From positions 744,001 through 808,000 of the forward strand of contig CP049781.1 in NCBI GenBank assembly GCA_011082265.1: DNA of 64,000 bases, written 5' to 3'. This document shows positions 42,584 to 51,815 of the stretch, in pieces; positions within the stretch are counted from its first letter, which is position 1, and each line of letters opens with the position of its first letter. The translations under genes and the position numbers were made by a program. The notes beneath the pieces were generated by a model. It had not been told where the DNA came from and made no database searches. It worked only from the letters and a program-made list of their open reading frames with translations. The DNA comes from Candidatus Lachnocurva vaginae (GTDB lineage: Bacteria > Bacillota > Clostridia > Lachnospirales > Lachnospiraceae).

Positions 42584-43270
42584 ATGGCAGAAAAGATAAT
42601 AAGAATAAAAAATTTATATTATAAAATAAAAGACGGCGATGAAGAAAGACTTCTATTAAATGGCTTAAATGCGGATTTTAATTCATCTGAAATTATTATA
42701 ATTTCAGGACCGTCTGGATCAGGAAAAACTACTTTATTGTATGCGATTTCAGGAATGATTGATAACCTTTCTGGAGAAGTTTATATAGGTAACAAAAATA
42801 TTTTAAATTGCTCTAAAAGAGAAAAAGAAATGATTAGATTAAGTGAAATCAGCATAATTTTTCAAAATCTGAATTTGTTTCCTTTTATGAATGTTGAAGA
42901 TAATATTCTGCTCCCGTATTATATAAAAAATCATCCGATAGATGAAAAAATATATAAGTTGATGAATGAATATTTGAGAATTATGAAATTAAATAATATA
43001 AATAAAAGGAGTATTCAATCGTTATCAAGAGGGGAACAGCAAAGAGTTGCAATAGTAAGGTCAATATTAGATTCAACTAAGATAATTTTATGCGATGAGC
43101 CGACAGCTAGTTTGGATAATAAAAATACCGAAATTTTTATGAATACTTTAGTTGACATAAGTAAAAAAAGTAATGCGACATTTATCATTGTAACTCATGA
43201 TGAAACTGTAGTTAAGTACGGAACGTCAAGGTATCACATGGAAGACGGAATGATAATTAAATACAAATAG
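42584..43270 (+). CDS. ABC transporter ATP-binding protein
   Basis: This 228-residue nucleotide-binding protein pairs with the permease upstream. It has Walker A GPSGSGKTT, Q-loop IIFQNLNLFPFMNVEDNILL, signature LSRGEQQRVA (a variant of LSGGQ), Walker B IILCDEPTASLD and the H-loop VTHDE. It belongs to the MacB/LolD/BceA class that drives FtsX-like permeases, which move substrate by mechanical action on the outer side. It is preceded by GGGAGA. The downstream gene is on the other strand. Confidence 0.93.
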   Translation: MAEKIIRIKNLYYKIKDGDEERLLLNGLNADFNSSEIIIISGPSGSGKTTLLYAISGMIDNLSGEVYIGNKNILNCSKREKEMIRLSEISIIFQNLNLFPFMNVEDNILLPYYIKNHPIDEKIYKLMNEYLRIMKLNNINKRSIQSLSRGEQQRVAIVRSILDSTKIILCDEPTASLDNKNTEIFMNTLVDISKKSNATFIIVTHDETVVKYGTSRYHMEDGMIIKYK

Positions 43271-43332
43271 GAGTAAATTTTTAAATTCATATCTATGCGA
43301 GTTATATGCTGAATTTATAGTAGTTATCCATT

Positions 43333-44310
43333 TTACTTTGTTTCTTTTTCTCTATGTAAAATATTTTGTACGAAGGAAAGAAGTATATCTTTACTTATTT
43401 TTTCTATATCTATAAGTGTATAACACTCACTTTTTTTGGGGCATCTATATTTATTTTTATCGATGTGTGAGACCAAAATTTTCGGAATGATCTTTTTATC
43501 TTCTACAAGATAAACATAGTCTTTATAATTATTAAAATAATATCGAACTTTTTTATCATTCGTTCTTAAAACTCCATGAACAAGAAAAGGTTCTAAGAAT
43601 AAGGTTATAGAATCGGATTCAATTCTTAGAGATTTAGGAACATATAAATCGGTTTTAAATGAAAAATATATATTGTCGTTTTTTATGAAAGATTCTTTAT
43701 ACGAAAGAGCTATTGTCGGAATTTTTTCATAAAATAGCATGGAAATAAGGTCTGTCATTCCTATAACATCTTCTCTATTATGAATCATAAGAAGATATTC
43801 ATTTTCATCTGAAGGCATGAGTTCATAAGATTTATATACTTCTATAAGTTTACCACCGTCGTATCTATCATCTCGTTCAATTTCTAAAAATTCTTCAATA
43901 CTTTTTTGCTTTAAAGACGAAAAATTAAATAGGTAATTTAATTTCTTTAACTTCTTATAGATATCCAAAGATTTTACGTAATTTTTTTTAAAATCAATGC
44001 CGAAAGCTTTTGATCTTGATTCTAAAAATGGTAAATCGAATGCTTCACCATTAAAAGATATGAGAGTATAATCGTCTTGCAATTCATCTAGAAATGCTTC
44101 TATAATTTCTTTCTCTTTATCTTTATTTTCTGCAAAAAATTGTTTAACAAAAAATTTATCGCCAATAATTTTACCGGTACCTATCATATAAATAGTACAG
44201 TAACTCCTTGAAAAACCGGTTGTTTCTATATCGAAAAAAAAGGATTTTTCGTCTACCAGATTTAATATTTCTTTATTTTCAATTTCTTTAGTAAATTTAA
44301 AAATTTTCAT
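43333..44310 (-). CDS. YprB-like RNase H-fold exonuclease
   Basis: The 325-residue protein has the RNase_H_2/YprB type DEDD nuclease domain: FFFDIETTGFSRSYC (Asp, Glu), LISFNGEAFDLPFLESR (Asp), and HNREDVIGMTDLISML (Asp). Family members are 3'-5' exonuclease-like proteins, and in some the domain lies next to tetratricopeptide repeats; here it is short. Function in vivo is not established. Only one start is plausible, the ATG at 44310, and a -10 box lies 7 bases before it, so the mRNA may be leaderless. It is one of only two minus-strand genes in the window and is divergent from miaB. Confidence 0.85.
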   Translation of the reverse strand: MKIFKFTKEIENKEILNLVDEKSFFFDIETTGFSRSYCTIYMIGTGKIIGDKFFVKQFFAENKDKEKEIIEAFLDELQDDYTLISFNGEAFDLPFLESRSKAFGIDFKKNYVKSLDIYKKLKKLNYLFNFSSLKQKSIEEFLEIERDDRYDGGKLIEVYKSYELMPSDENEYLLMIHNREDVIGMTDLISMLFYEKIPTIALSYKESFIKNDNIYFSFKTDLYVPKSLRIESDSITLFLEPFLVHGVLRTNDKKVRYYFNNYKDYVYLVEDKKIIPKILVSHIDKNKYRCPKKSECYTLIDIEKISKDILLSFVQNILHREKETK

Positions 44311-44317
44311 AATACTT

Positions 44318-44326
44318 ATTATATCA
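44318..44326 (-). promoter_or_regulatory. Extended -10 of the YprB-like gene, next to its start codon
   Basis: On the minus strand the sequence reads TGATATAAT, an extended -10 element, ending 7 bases before the ATG. Transcription would then begin at or within a base or two of the start codon. Confidence 0.6.
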
Positions 44327-44385
44327 TAGAGATTTGAATTAAGAACAATAGGGATTTATATTTTAATAAAAAATTTGTTTCAATG

Positions 44386-44394
44386 TGTTATAAT
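44386..44394 (+). promoter_or_regulatory. Extended -10 promoter for miaB
   Basis: TGTTATAAT (TG at 44386-44387, TATAAT at 44389-44394) is a good extended -10 element about 95 bases before miaB. The -35 region is unconvincing. Confidence 0.5.
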
Positions 44395-44492
44395 GTATGA
44401 GTATTATTTTGCATATTTTTAATATAGATAGGAAATGTTAAAAAAATAATATAAAACAACATAAATATAGTAGTAATAATAGGAATAAAATT

Positions 44493-45938
44493 ATGGAATG
44501 TGTTGAAGGAAAAGAATTAGATCAAAAATATCAAGATGCTCCAGAGAAGGAGCCTTTTAGGCAGCAATACTTTATTGAAAAAGGGCAGGAATTAGTTGCA
44601 GAATTAACGGAAAAATTACACAGACAGCCGACTTGCCATGTTACAACTTTCGGGTGTCAGATGAATGCAAGAGATTCAGAGAAACTCGTAGGAATCTTGG
44701 AGCTTATGGGCTACAAAGAAATTGATGAAGAGACAGCAGATATGATTATCTACAATACTTGCACCGTAAGAGAAAATGCTGATAATAAAGTATTTGGAAG
44801 GCTTGGCATTTTAAATGGTTATAAGAAGCAAAATCCTAATATGAAAATTGGAATTTGCGGATGTCTTATTCAGGAAAATCTTTCAGTTGAAAAAATAAAA
44901 AAAAGTTATCCTTTCGTGGACTTTATGTTTGGAACGCATAACATTCATGAGCTTGCAGAACTTGTCGTAAAGAATATGGAAAGCAGAAAGATGGTTGTTG
45001 ATGTTTGGAACAAGGCTCATGGAATTTTTGAAAATCTTCCAAATAAGAGAAGATACAGATTTAAGTCCGGAGTAAATATTATGTTCGGATGCAATAATTT
45101 CTGCACGTTTTGTATCGTTCCGTCTGTAAGAGGAAGAGAAATAAGTAGAGAACCGAAGGACATAATAAATGAAATAAAAGAAATGGTAGACGACGGTGTT
45201 GTAGAAATTATGCTACTCGGTCAGAATGTAAACTCTTATGGAAAATATTTTAAAGAAAAATATACATTTCCAGATTTACTTCGTGATGTGGATAAGATTG
45301 AAGGCCTTAAGAGAATAAGATTCATGACGTCACACCCTAAGGATTTATCAGACGAACTTATAGATGTAATTGCAAACTCAAAACATATATGTCATCATAT
45401 ACATTTGCCGCTACAGTCGGGTTCATCAAAAGTTTTAAAGAGAATGAATAGACATTATGATAGAGAAAGATACATGTATCTTGTAAATGAAATTAGAAAA
45501 AAGATTCCAGATTGTGCAATAACAACCGATATTATCGTAGGCTTTCCAGGAGAGACAGAGGAAGACTTTGAAGAAACTCTTGAAGTTGTAAAAGAAGTAC
45601 GATATGACAGTGCATTTACTTTCCAATATTCAATGAGAAGCGGAACTCCCGCTGCAAAATTTGAACAAGTTCCAAAGGATATAGTTACAGAAAGATTTGA
45701 TAGACTTCTTCCTTTAGTTCAAAAAATCGGGAGAGAAAAGACTAAAGAACTTGAAGGAAAAGTTGTAAAAGTTCTTGCAGAGGACGTTAATAAAGAAGAT
45801 TCTTCTCTTCTTACAGGAAGACTTGAAAATAATTCAGTCGTACATTTTAAAGCAGACATAAGTGACATTGGAAGAATTTTAAATGTAAAACTTGATAAAG
45901 CATTAGGATTTTATTATATGGGGACTGTTGTTGATTAA
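44493..45938 (+). CDS. miaB: tRNA-2-methylthio-N6-dimethylallyladenosine synthase
   Basis: MiaB is a radical SAM methylthiotransferase that modifies A37 of tRNAs reading UNN codons. Its 481 residues include the N-terminal UPF0004 domain with TFGCQMNARDSE and NTCTVRENADNKVFG (auxiliary cluster Cys), the radical SAM motif GCNNFCTFCIVP, HHIHLPLQSGSSKVLKRMNR and the C-terminal TRAM domain. The N-terminal extension of about 50 residues is acidic, as in Clostridia. A related enzyme, RimO, is encoded at the right edge of the window. Confidence 0.97.
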   Translation: MECVEGKELDQKYQDAPEKEPFRQQYFIEKGQELVAELTEKLHRQPTCHVTTFGCQMNARDSEKLVGILELMGYKEIDEETADMIIYNTCTVRENADNKVFGRLGILNGYKKQNPNMKIGICGCLIQENLSVEKIKKSYPFVDFMFGTHNIHELAELVVKNMESRKMVVDVWNKAHGIFENLPNKRRYRFKSGVNIMFGCNNFCTFCIVPSVRGREISREPKDIINEIKEMVDDGVVEIMLLGQNVNSYGKYFKEKYTFPDLLRDVDKIEGLKRIRFMTSHPKDLSDELIDVIANSKHICHHIHLPLQSGSSKVLKRMNRHYDRERYMYLVNEIRKKIPDCAITTDIIVGFPGETEEDFEETLEVVKEVRYDSAFTFQYSMRSGTPAAKFEQVPKDIVTERFDRLLPLVQKIGREKTKELEGKVVKVLAEDVNKEDSSLLTGRLENNSVVHFKADISDIGRILNVKLDKALGFYYMGTVVD

Positions 45939-45975
45939 TTATGATTGTATATAGATGTATTATTGCGGGGAAATG

Positions 45976-46590
45976 ATGATTTCATACATAAAAGGAATTG
46001 TAACTTTTATAGGAGAGAACAATATAATACTTGATAATAATGGTATAGGATACGATATATGTATGCCTTCTAAAGATTTATCATCAATATATTTAAATGA
46101 TGAAATTCAAGTTTTTACATTTTTACAGGTAAAAGAAGATGGATTTTCTCTATTTGGATTTTTGGATAAAAATGAAATAGATCTTTTTAAAAAGCTTATT
46201 GGAGTTTCAGGTGTGGGACCTAAGACCGCAATTGGATGTTTTTCTTTGTATTCATCTTCAGATATTTTATTTTCTATTTTATCTGATGATTATAAGAATC
46301 TTTCAAAAGTACCAGGACTCGGAATTAAAACTGCAAAAAAAATTATTTTGGAATTAAAAGATAAAATATCTCTTCCTGATGCCGTTTCTGCAAAGGAAAG
46401 TGAAGATGAAGGGCCAAAAATTGGTGAAAAAAGAGCATCCTTAGATGAAAATAATAAAAATGATGCTATTCTTGCACTACAAGCTTTAGGATATGGTTCA
46501 TCTGAAATATTAAAAGCGTTAAGTAGAATAAAAGTAAGCGAAGATATGAGTACGGAAAGTATAATAAAGTCACTTTTAAAGTTACTATGA
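45976..46590 (+). CDS. ruvA: Holliday junction branch migration subunit RuvA
   Basis: RuvA binds Holliday junctions and loads RuvB. The 204-residue protein starts MISYIKGIVTFIGEN (OB fold), has the helix-hairpin-helix pair with GVSGVGPKTAIGC and KVPGLGIKTAKKIILELKDK, and ends in the RuvB-binding helical domain with ALQALGYGSSEILKAL. I use the second of two tandem ATGs (45973, 45976) next to GGGG; longer starts add residues not found in the family. Confidence 0.95.
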   Translation: MISYIKGIVTFIGENNIILDNNGIGYDICMPSKDLSSIYLNDEIQVFTFLQVKEDGFSLFGFLDKNEIDLFKKLIGVSGVGPKTAIGCFSLYSSSDILFSILSDDYKNLSKVPGLGIKTAKKIILELKDKISLPDAVSAKESEDEGPKIGEKRASLDENNKNDAILALQALGYGSSEILKALSRIKVSEDMSTESIIKSLLKLL

Positions 46591-46723
46591 GTTTCATATT
46601 TAAAAATTTAAAAGAATTAATTTATAGTGAATATTGTAAATATTGATATAAAATTGAAATTAATTTAATTATATAATTACACTAAATTTAAGTATAACAA
46701 TATTACTACTTGAGAGGAAAACA

Positions 46724-47737
46724 TTGGAAAAGCGAATCATTTCTACAGAAATTAAAAATAATGAAGAAGAAAAGATAGAAAATAATTTACGTCCTAAATT
46801 TTTAAATGAATATATCGGGCAAAGTAAAGTAAAAGATACTCTTTCTATATTTATAAATGCTGCAAAAGAGAGAAAAGAGCCGCTTGACCACGTGCTTTTT
46901 TATGGACCTCCAGGGCTTGGTAAAACGACTTTATCAGAGATTATTGCATCGGAGATGGGAGTTCATATTAAGATAACTTCAGGACCTGCTATTCAAAAGC
47001 CGGGCGAAATGGCGGCAGTATTAAGTAATCTTTCTGAAGGCGACCTTTTATTTATCGATGAAATTCATAGACTTAATAAGCAAGTAGAAGAAGTACTTTA
47101 TCCCGCAATGGAAGATTTTGCTATTGATATTATGATAGGAAAGGGACAAACGGCAAGGTCTATAAGACTTGATTTACCTAAGTTTACATTGGTAGGAGCA
47201 ACTACAAGAGCCGGACTTTTATCATCACCTTTAAGAGACAGATTTGGACTTTTGTATCATATGGAGTTTTATTCTCCTGAAGAGCTGAAACAGATAATTA
47301 AGCAATCAGCTAAAAAATTAAAGGTAGATATTGAAGAAGATGCGGCAATGTCTCTTGCAAAACGCTCACGCGGAACTCCTCGTCTTGCAAATAGACTTCT
47401 TAAAAGAGTAAGAGATTATTCGCTTGTAAAATCCGATGGAATTATAAAAAATAATCTTGTAGATGAAGCACTTATGCTTCTTGATATAGATTCATTAGGA
47501 CTTGATTCTACTGATAGAAAGATTTTACTTACTATAATAAATAATTTTTCAGGAGGACCTGTAGGACTTGATACTCTTTCGGCATCTTTAGGAGAAGATG
47601 CCGGGACTATAGAAGATGTGTATGAACCTTTCCTTGTGAAAAATGATTTAATTCACAGAACTCCAAAGGGAAGAGTTGCTACAAAAAAAGCATATGAACA
47701 TTTTGATATGAAAGATGCTTTTAAAGATAAAGAGTGA
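46724..47737 (+). CDS. ruvB: Holliday junction DNA helicase RuvB, TTG start
   Basis: RuvB is the AAA+ motor that drives branch migration. The start is TTG at 46724, 6 bases after GAGAGG; it gives the normal N-terminus (MEKRIISTEI, then LRPKFLNEYIGQ). The Walker A motif GPPGLGKT is at 61-68, Walker B and sensor motifs include LLFIDEIHRL, VGATTRAGLLSSPLRDRFG, and the C-terminal winged helix contains RTPKGRVATKKAYEH. The length of 337 residues is normal. It lies 133 bases after ruvA. Confidence 0.96.
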   Translation: MEKRIISTEIKNNEEEKIENNLRPKFLNEYIGQSKVKDTLSIFINAAKERKEPLDHVLFYGPPGLGKTTLSEIIASEMGVHIKITSGPAIQKPGEMAAVLSNLSEGDLLFIDEIHRLNKQVEEVLYPAMEDFAIDIMIGKGQTARSIRLDLPKFTLVGATTRAGLLSSPLRDRFGLLYHMEFYSPEELKQIIKQSAKKLKVDIEEDAAMSLAKRSRGTPRLANRLLKRVRDYSLVKSDGIIKNNLVDEALMLLDIDSLGLDSTDRKILLTIINNFSGGPVGLDTLSASLGEDAGTIEDVYEPFLVKNDLIHRTPKGRVATKKAYEHFDMKDAFKDKE

Positions 47738-47834
47738 TTTTAAATAAAATACTGACATAAAAATAATATTAAAAATAAATCAGAAATTTAACTTAAAGGA
47801 AGATTAAACCTTAACCATAAAAAGGAGAAAATGT

Positions 47835-48275
47835 ATGTCTGTAAAGAAAACGACAAGTGTTTACATAAATAAAAGGAAATATACAATAAGCGGATATGAA
47901 GATGAAGAGTATTTACAGAGTGTTGCGTCATATATAAATAAAAAATTGGATGAAATTGAAAAGCTTGAAAATTTCAGCAGATTATCTGCTGATATGAAAG
48001 CTGTTCTTTTAAATATAAATCTTTGTAATGATTTTTTTAAGGCAAGAGAACGTGTCGAAGATGATAAAAGCGAACTGGAGCAAAAAGATCAGGAGATTTA
48101 TGACCTTAAAAATGAACTTGTTGCAAAGCAGGTTAATGCTGAAAAAAGCGAAAATGAAATTAAAGAACTTAAAAAAGAAGTTGATGAACTTAAACTTGCA
48201 AAGAAAAAGCTCGAATCTACACTTGAAGATGCACTTTTAGGTTCTACTAATTCAAAAGATGAAGATAATCAGTAA
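47835..48275 (+). CDS. zapA: Cell division protein ZapA
   Basis: ZapA stabilises FtsZ filaments at the division ring. The 146-residue protein has the short N-terminal globular part (TTSVYINKRKYTISGYEDEEYLQSVASYINKKLDEI pattern) and a long coiled-coil (about 60-135). The coiled-coil tail here is longer than in the ~85-residue Bacillus ZapA. The gene is followed by a U32 peptidase, the usual Firmicutes order. Confidence 0.92.
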   Translation: MSVKKTTSVYINKRKYTISGYEDEEYLQSVASYINKKLDEIEKLENFSRLSADMKAVLLNINLCNDFFKARERVEDDKSELEQKDQEIYDLKNELVAKQVNAEKSENEIKELKKEVDELKLAKKKLESTLEDALLGSTNSKDEDNQ

Positions 48276-48294
48276 ATTTGTGTAAAGATATATT

Positions 48295-50493
48295 ATGAGT
48301 GAAAAAGGATTGGAACTTTTAGCCCCCGCAGGAGATCTTCAAATATTAAAAGCTGTTATTGATAATGGGGCGGACGCAGTGTATTTTGCAGGAGAAATGT
48401 TCGGGGCAAGAGCATATGCAAAAAATTTTTCTAAAGAAGATGCCAAAATTGCTATAGAATATGCACATCTTTTTAACAAAAAGGTGTATCTTACAGTAAA
48501 TACGCTTATAAAAAATATAGAATTTCAAAAAGATTTATATGAATATCTTAAATACTACTATGAACTCGGAATAGATGCATTTATAGTTCAGGATATCGGA
48601 TTAATTAAATTCATAAAAGAGAATTTCCCAAAATGCGAACTTCATATAAGTACACAGATCTCAACGTCAAATTCTTACGGTGCTACTTTCTTTAAAAATT
48701 TGGGAGCGGAAAGGATTGTCCTTTCACGAGAGTTATCCCTAAAAGAGATTAAAAATATTTATGATAAAACTCACATGGATATTGAAGTATTTGTCCACGG
48801 AGCAATATGTATATGTTACTCGGGAAATTGTCTTATGAGTAGTTTCTTCGGTGGACGAAGCGGAAATAGAGGAAGATGTGCACAGCCTTGTAGACTTCCT
48901 TATATGGTAAATAACACTAATCATAAGCTTAAGAAAAATGAAAAACCATTAGGAAGCTATCTTATAAGTCCGTCAGATATGTGCCTTATTGATATGATAA
49001 AAGAGCTTTCGGAAGCAGGAGCGTATTCTCTAAAAATTGAAGGAAGAATGAAGTCTCTTTCTTATGCTGCGGGAGTTGTATCCATATATAGAAAATATAT
49101 TGATATGTATCTTGAAAATAGAGAAAGTTATAAAGTATCGAAAGAGGATATGGAAACTTTAAAATTTTTAGGCGAAAGAGGCAGCTTTACAAAAACCTAT
49201 CTTACACATCATAATGGAAAAGAACTTATGACTTTTAAAGATTCGTCGTTTCACAATGCAAAGGATGTTGATATTAAGCTAAAAGAAAGAAGTACAATAC
49301 CAATAAATATCAAAGCAGCTTTAAAGAAGGGTTTTCCTTTAAAAATAGTTATAGAAGAAATCGGGAAAAATGGAGGAACCATAAGAGAAAGCACTTTCTA
49401 CGGAGATACTGTGGAAAAGGCGAAAAATAGGCCACTTTTAGAAGATAATATAAAAGAAAAACTTTTAAAGATAAATGATACGTATTTTTCTGCTTCAAAT
49501 ATAGAAATTGATATGGAAGAAGATATATTTATCCCTATATCTTCAATAAATAAATTAAGAAGAGATGCACTTTTATCAGTTGAACAAAGCATTTTAAAAG
49601 AAAAAGAAAAAACTCTTTTAAAAGAAAGATTGCCTAAAAAGGAAGAAGATATAGATATACATTTTAATACTTCAGTAAAAAATAAAGAAATGCAAAAATT
49701 AAGATACATGATAATCGTTCTTACAAAAGAGCAGCTTGATACAGTGCTTAAATATAAAAAATATATAGATACAATAATACTTGATTATACATTTTTAAGC
49801 TTACCTTATGATTTCTTTTCAAAGTTAAAATCTAAAATTATAGAACTAAAGCTGTGCCTTAGAATGCCGGATGTTTTTAGACAAAATGGAGATTTTTATT
49901 TTACAAAAACTGATTTTTCAAAGAAAAAAGAATTGTTCGATATGTTTTTAGCGACATCTTATGATTCTATAGGATTTTTGGAAGAAAATGGCATAAAAAA
50001 CAAGAGTATAATTTTGGATCACAGACTTTATACATATAATAACGAGGCAGTCACATTTTTTAATAAAAATGATTTTTTATATGATACGATTCCACTTGAA
50101 CTAAACTATAAGGAGATATCGCATCGTAATAACAAAAATAGTATAATGATTTGCTACGGAAGGGCACCGCTTATGATCATGGCAAATTGCACTAAAAAAA
50201 ATCTTTATGGCTGCAATCATAAAACGTCGGTTCTTGAAATAAAAGACAGGAAAAATATATGTTTCCCTATACGAAACGAATGTCAAATCTGTATGAACAC
50301 GATATATAATTCGCTTCCTACTGATTTATTTTCAAATATTAAGGACATAAAAAAGGTAGGATGTGATAAAGTAAGAATTGACTTTACAGTGGAAGATGAA
50401 AGTCAAACGGATGAAGTATTAAAAGAATATTTTAATTTAAAAAATATTGATATAAAGGCAACGAAGGGACACTTCAATAGAGGAGTAATCTAA
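48295..50493 (+). CDS. U32 family peptidase with DUF3656 domain
   Basis: The 732-residue protein begins with the U32 motif ELLAPAGDLQILKAVIDNGADAVYFAG and contains EVFVHGAICICYSGNCLMSS and GGRSGNRGRCAQPCR, with the Cys residues now linked to iron-sulfur binding in this family. The DUF3656 region follows about residues 300-450, and a second Cys-rich end segment holds ICFPIRNECQICMNTIYN. Members act as peptidases or in tRNA/rRNA hydroxylation (RlhA, TrhP); which applies is not clear. It overlaps the following gene by 1 base (TAATG). Confidence 0.9.
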   Translation: MSEKGLELLAPAGDLQILKAVIDNGADAVYFAGEMFGARAYAKNFSKEDAKIAIEYAHLFNKKVYLTVNTLIKNIEFQKDLYEYLKYYYELGIDAFIVQDIGLIKFIKENFPKCELHISTQISTSNSYGATFFKNLGAERIVLSRELSLKEIKNIYDKTHMDIEVFVHGAICICYSGNCLMSSFFGGRSGNRGRCAQPCRLPYMVNNTNHKLKKNEKPLGSYLISPSDMCLIDMIKELSEAGAYSLKIEGRMKSLSYAAGVVSIYRKYIDMYLENRESYKVSKEDMETLKFLGERGSFTKTYLTHHNGKELMTFKDSSFHNAKDVDIKLKERSTIPINIKAALKKGFPLKIVIEEIGKNGGTIRESTFYGDTVEKAKNRPLLEDNIKEKLLKINDTYFSASNIEIDMEEDIFIPISSINKLRRDALLSVEQSILKEKEKTLLKERLPKKEEDIDIHFNTSVKNKEMQKLRYMIIVLTKEQLDTVLKYKKYIDTIILDYTFLSLPYDFFSKLKSKIIELKLCLRMPDVFRQNGDFYFTKTDFSKKKELFDMFLATSYDSIGFLEENGIKNKSIILDHRLYTYNNEAVTFFNKNDFLYDTIPLELNYKEISHRNNKNSIMICYGRAPLMIMANCTKKNLYGCNHKTSVLEIKDRKNICFPIRNECQICMNTIYNSLPTDLFSNIKDIKKVGCDKVRIDFTVEDESQTDEVLKEYFNLKNIDIKATKGHFNRGVI

Positions 50494-51815
50494 TGCAGAA
50501 CATATTTGTAAATATATCAAAGTATATATTGCTTTTCCTTATGATCTTTTATACTTTAAATGGATTTAGTGCTTTAAAGATAAATGCAAGTAAGACGAAA
50601 ACTATGGTTCTATATTATCTTCAAAATATTTGGGTTTTGTTTATTATTGCCATAAGCAATTTAGTTTTATTTATAAATACGAATGATCAGAACTATGCGT
50701 TTTTCATGGCGTATGAAATTTTAATTACTATAGGAATTCATGTAATATATAAGCTTTTATATGAAAGATATAATAAAGCTCTTCTCAATCATCAATGTAT
50801 GCTTTTAGCATTGGGACTTATTATGCTTTCAAGACTTGACAGTCAAAGAGCGATGAAGCAGCTTTATATAGCTGTATTTTCCATTATTTTAACTGCTATA
50901 ATACCATTTCTAATTAAGAAATTTGATATTTGGAATAAGCTTACATATGTTTATATTACGCTTGGTATAGTAGGGCTTTTAGTTGTTCTTGTCGGAGGAC
51001 ATAGAGAGTATGGAGCTAAAATTAGCCTTACATTCGCAGGCACGAGTATTCAACCGAGTGAATTTGTAAAAATACTTTTTGTTTTGGGACTTTCATGTGC
51101 TTTATATAAGGCGAAAGATTTGTTTGATTATGCACTTCTTTCCTTCCTTTCTATAGTTCATATCGTGATTTTACTGTTGTCAAGGGATTTGGGAGGAGCG
51201 TCAATCCTTTTCGTTATATATATTCTTATGTTCTTCCTTGCAACACATAGTTACTTATTTTTAATCCCAAATGTTCTATTTATGGCGGGAGGATTATATG
51301 TAGCAGAAAAGCATCTTACTCATGTTCAAAATCGAATTTTAGCTTGGAAGGATCCTTTAAGTCATGTTTCAGGAGCGGGATATCAGGTAAGTCAATCCTT
51401 GTTTGCAATAGGAAGTGGTGGCTGGTTTGGGTCAGGACTTTATAAGGGTATGCCTAATAAAATTCCTGTAGTATCTAAAGATTTTATTTTTGCAGCATTT
51501 TCGGAAGAATTTGGATCTTTTTTTGCAATTTGTTTAATCTTAACTTATACAAGCTGCTTTATTTTGATTATGAACCTTTCTCTTCAAAAGAAAGATAAGT
51601 TTCAAAGCCTTGTAGCTGCAGGATTCGGACTTTCATTTGGATTTCAGGTATTTTTATCAATAGGCGGTGTAATTAAATTTATACCGTCAACTGGAGTTAC
51701 GATGCCTTTTATAAGTGCAGGAGGAAGTTCTCTTATGTCTTCTTTTATTATGTTTGCTATAATACAGGGCATGGGTATGAAAAAGAAAGCGAGAATGTAT
51801 TTAGAAAATGAATGA
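50493..51815 (+). CDS. FtsW/RodA/SpoVE-type SEDS glycosyltransferase
   Basis: SEDS proteins polymerise lipid II into glycan strands in partnership with a class B PBP. The 440-residue integral membrane protein has about twelve segments. Diagnostic motifs are FAGTSIQPSEFVKI, LSRDLGGASI, VSQSLFAIGSGGWFGSGLY, FIFAAFSEEFG and the C-terminal PFISAGGSSLMSSF. It overlaps the PBP gene downstream by 8 bases, so the two are almost certainly partners. Whether it serves division or elongation cannot be fixed by sequence alone. Confidence 0.93.
   Translation: MQNIFVNISKYILLFLMIFYTLNGFSALKINASKTKTMVLYYLQNIWVLFIIAISNLVLFINTNDQNYAFFMAYEILITIGIHVIYKLLYERYNKALLNHQCMLLALGLIMLSRLDSQRAMKQLYIAVFSIILTAIIPFLIKKFDIWNKLTYVYITLGIVGLLVVLVGGHREYGAKISLTFAGTSIQPSEFVKILFVLGLSCALYKAKDLFDYALLSFLSIVHIVILLLSRDLGGASILFVIYILMFFLATHSYLFLIPNVLFMAGGLYVAEKHLTHVQNRILAWKDPLSHVSGAGYQVSQSLFAIGSGGWFGSGLYKGMPNKIPVVSKDFIFAAFSEEFGSFFAICLILTYTSCFILIMNLSLQKKDKFQSLVAAGFGLSFGFQVFLSIGGVIKFIPSTGVTMPFISAGGSSLMSSFIMFAIIQGMGMKKKARMYLENE

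Noticed and set aside
48028..48240. Plus-strand frame of 70 codons within zapA
   Set aside because: It is an out-of-frame shadow of the coiled-coil repeat of ZapA, with Lys/Leu/Met composition caused by AAA and TTA-like codons.
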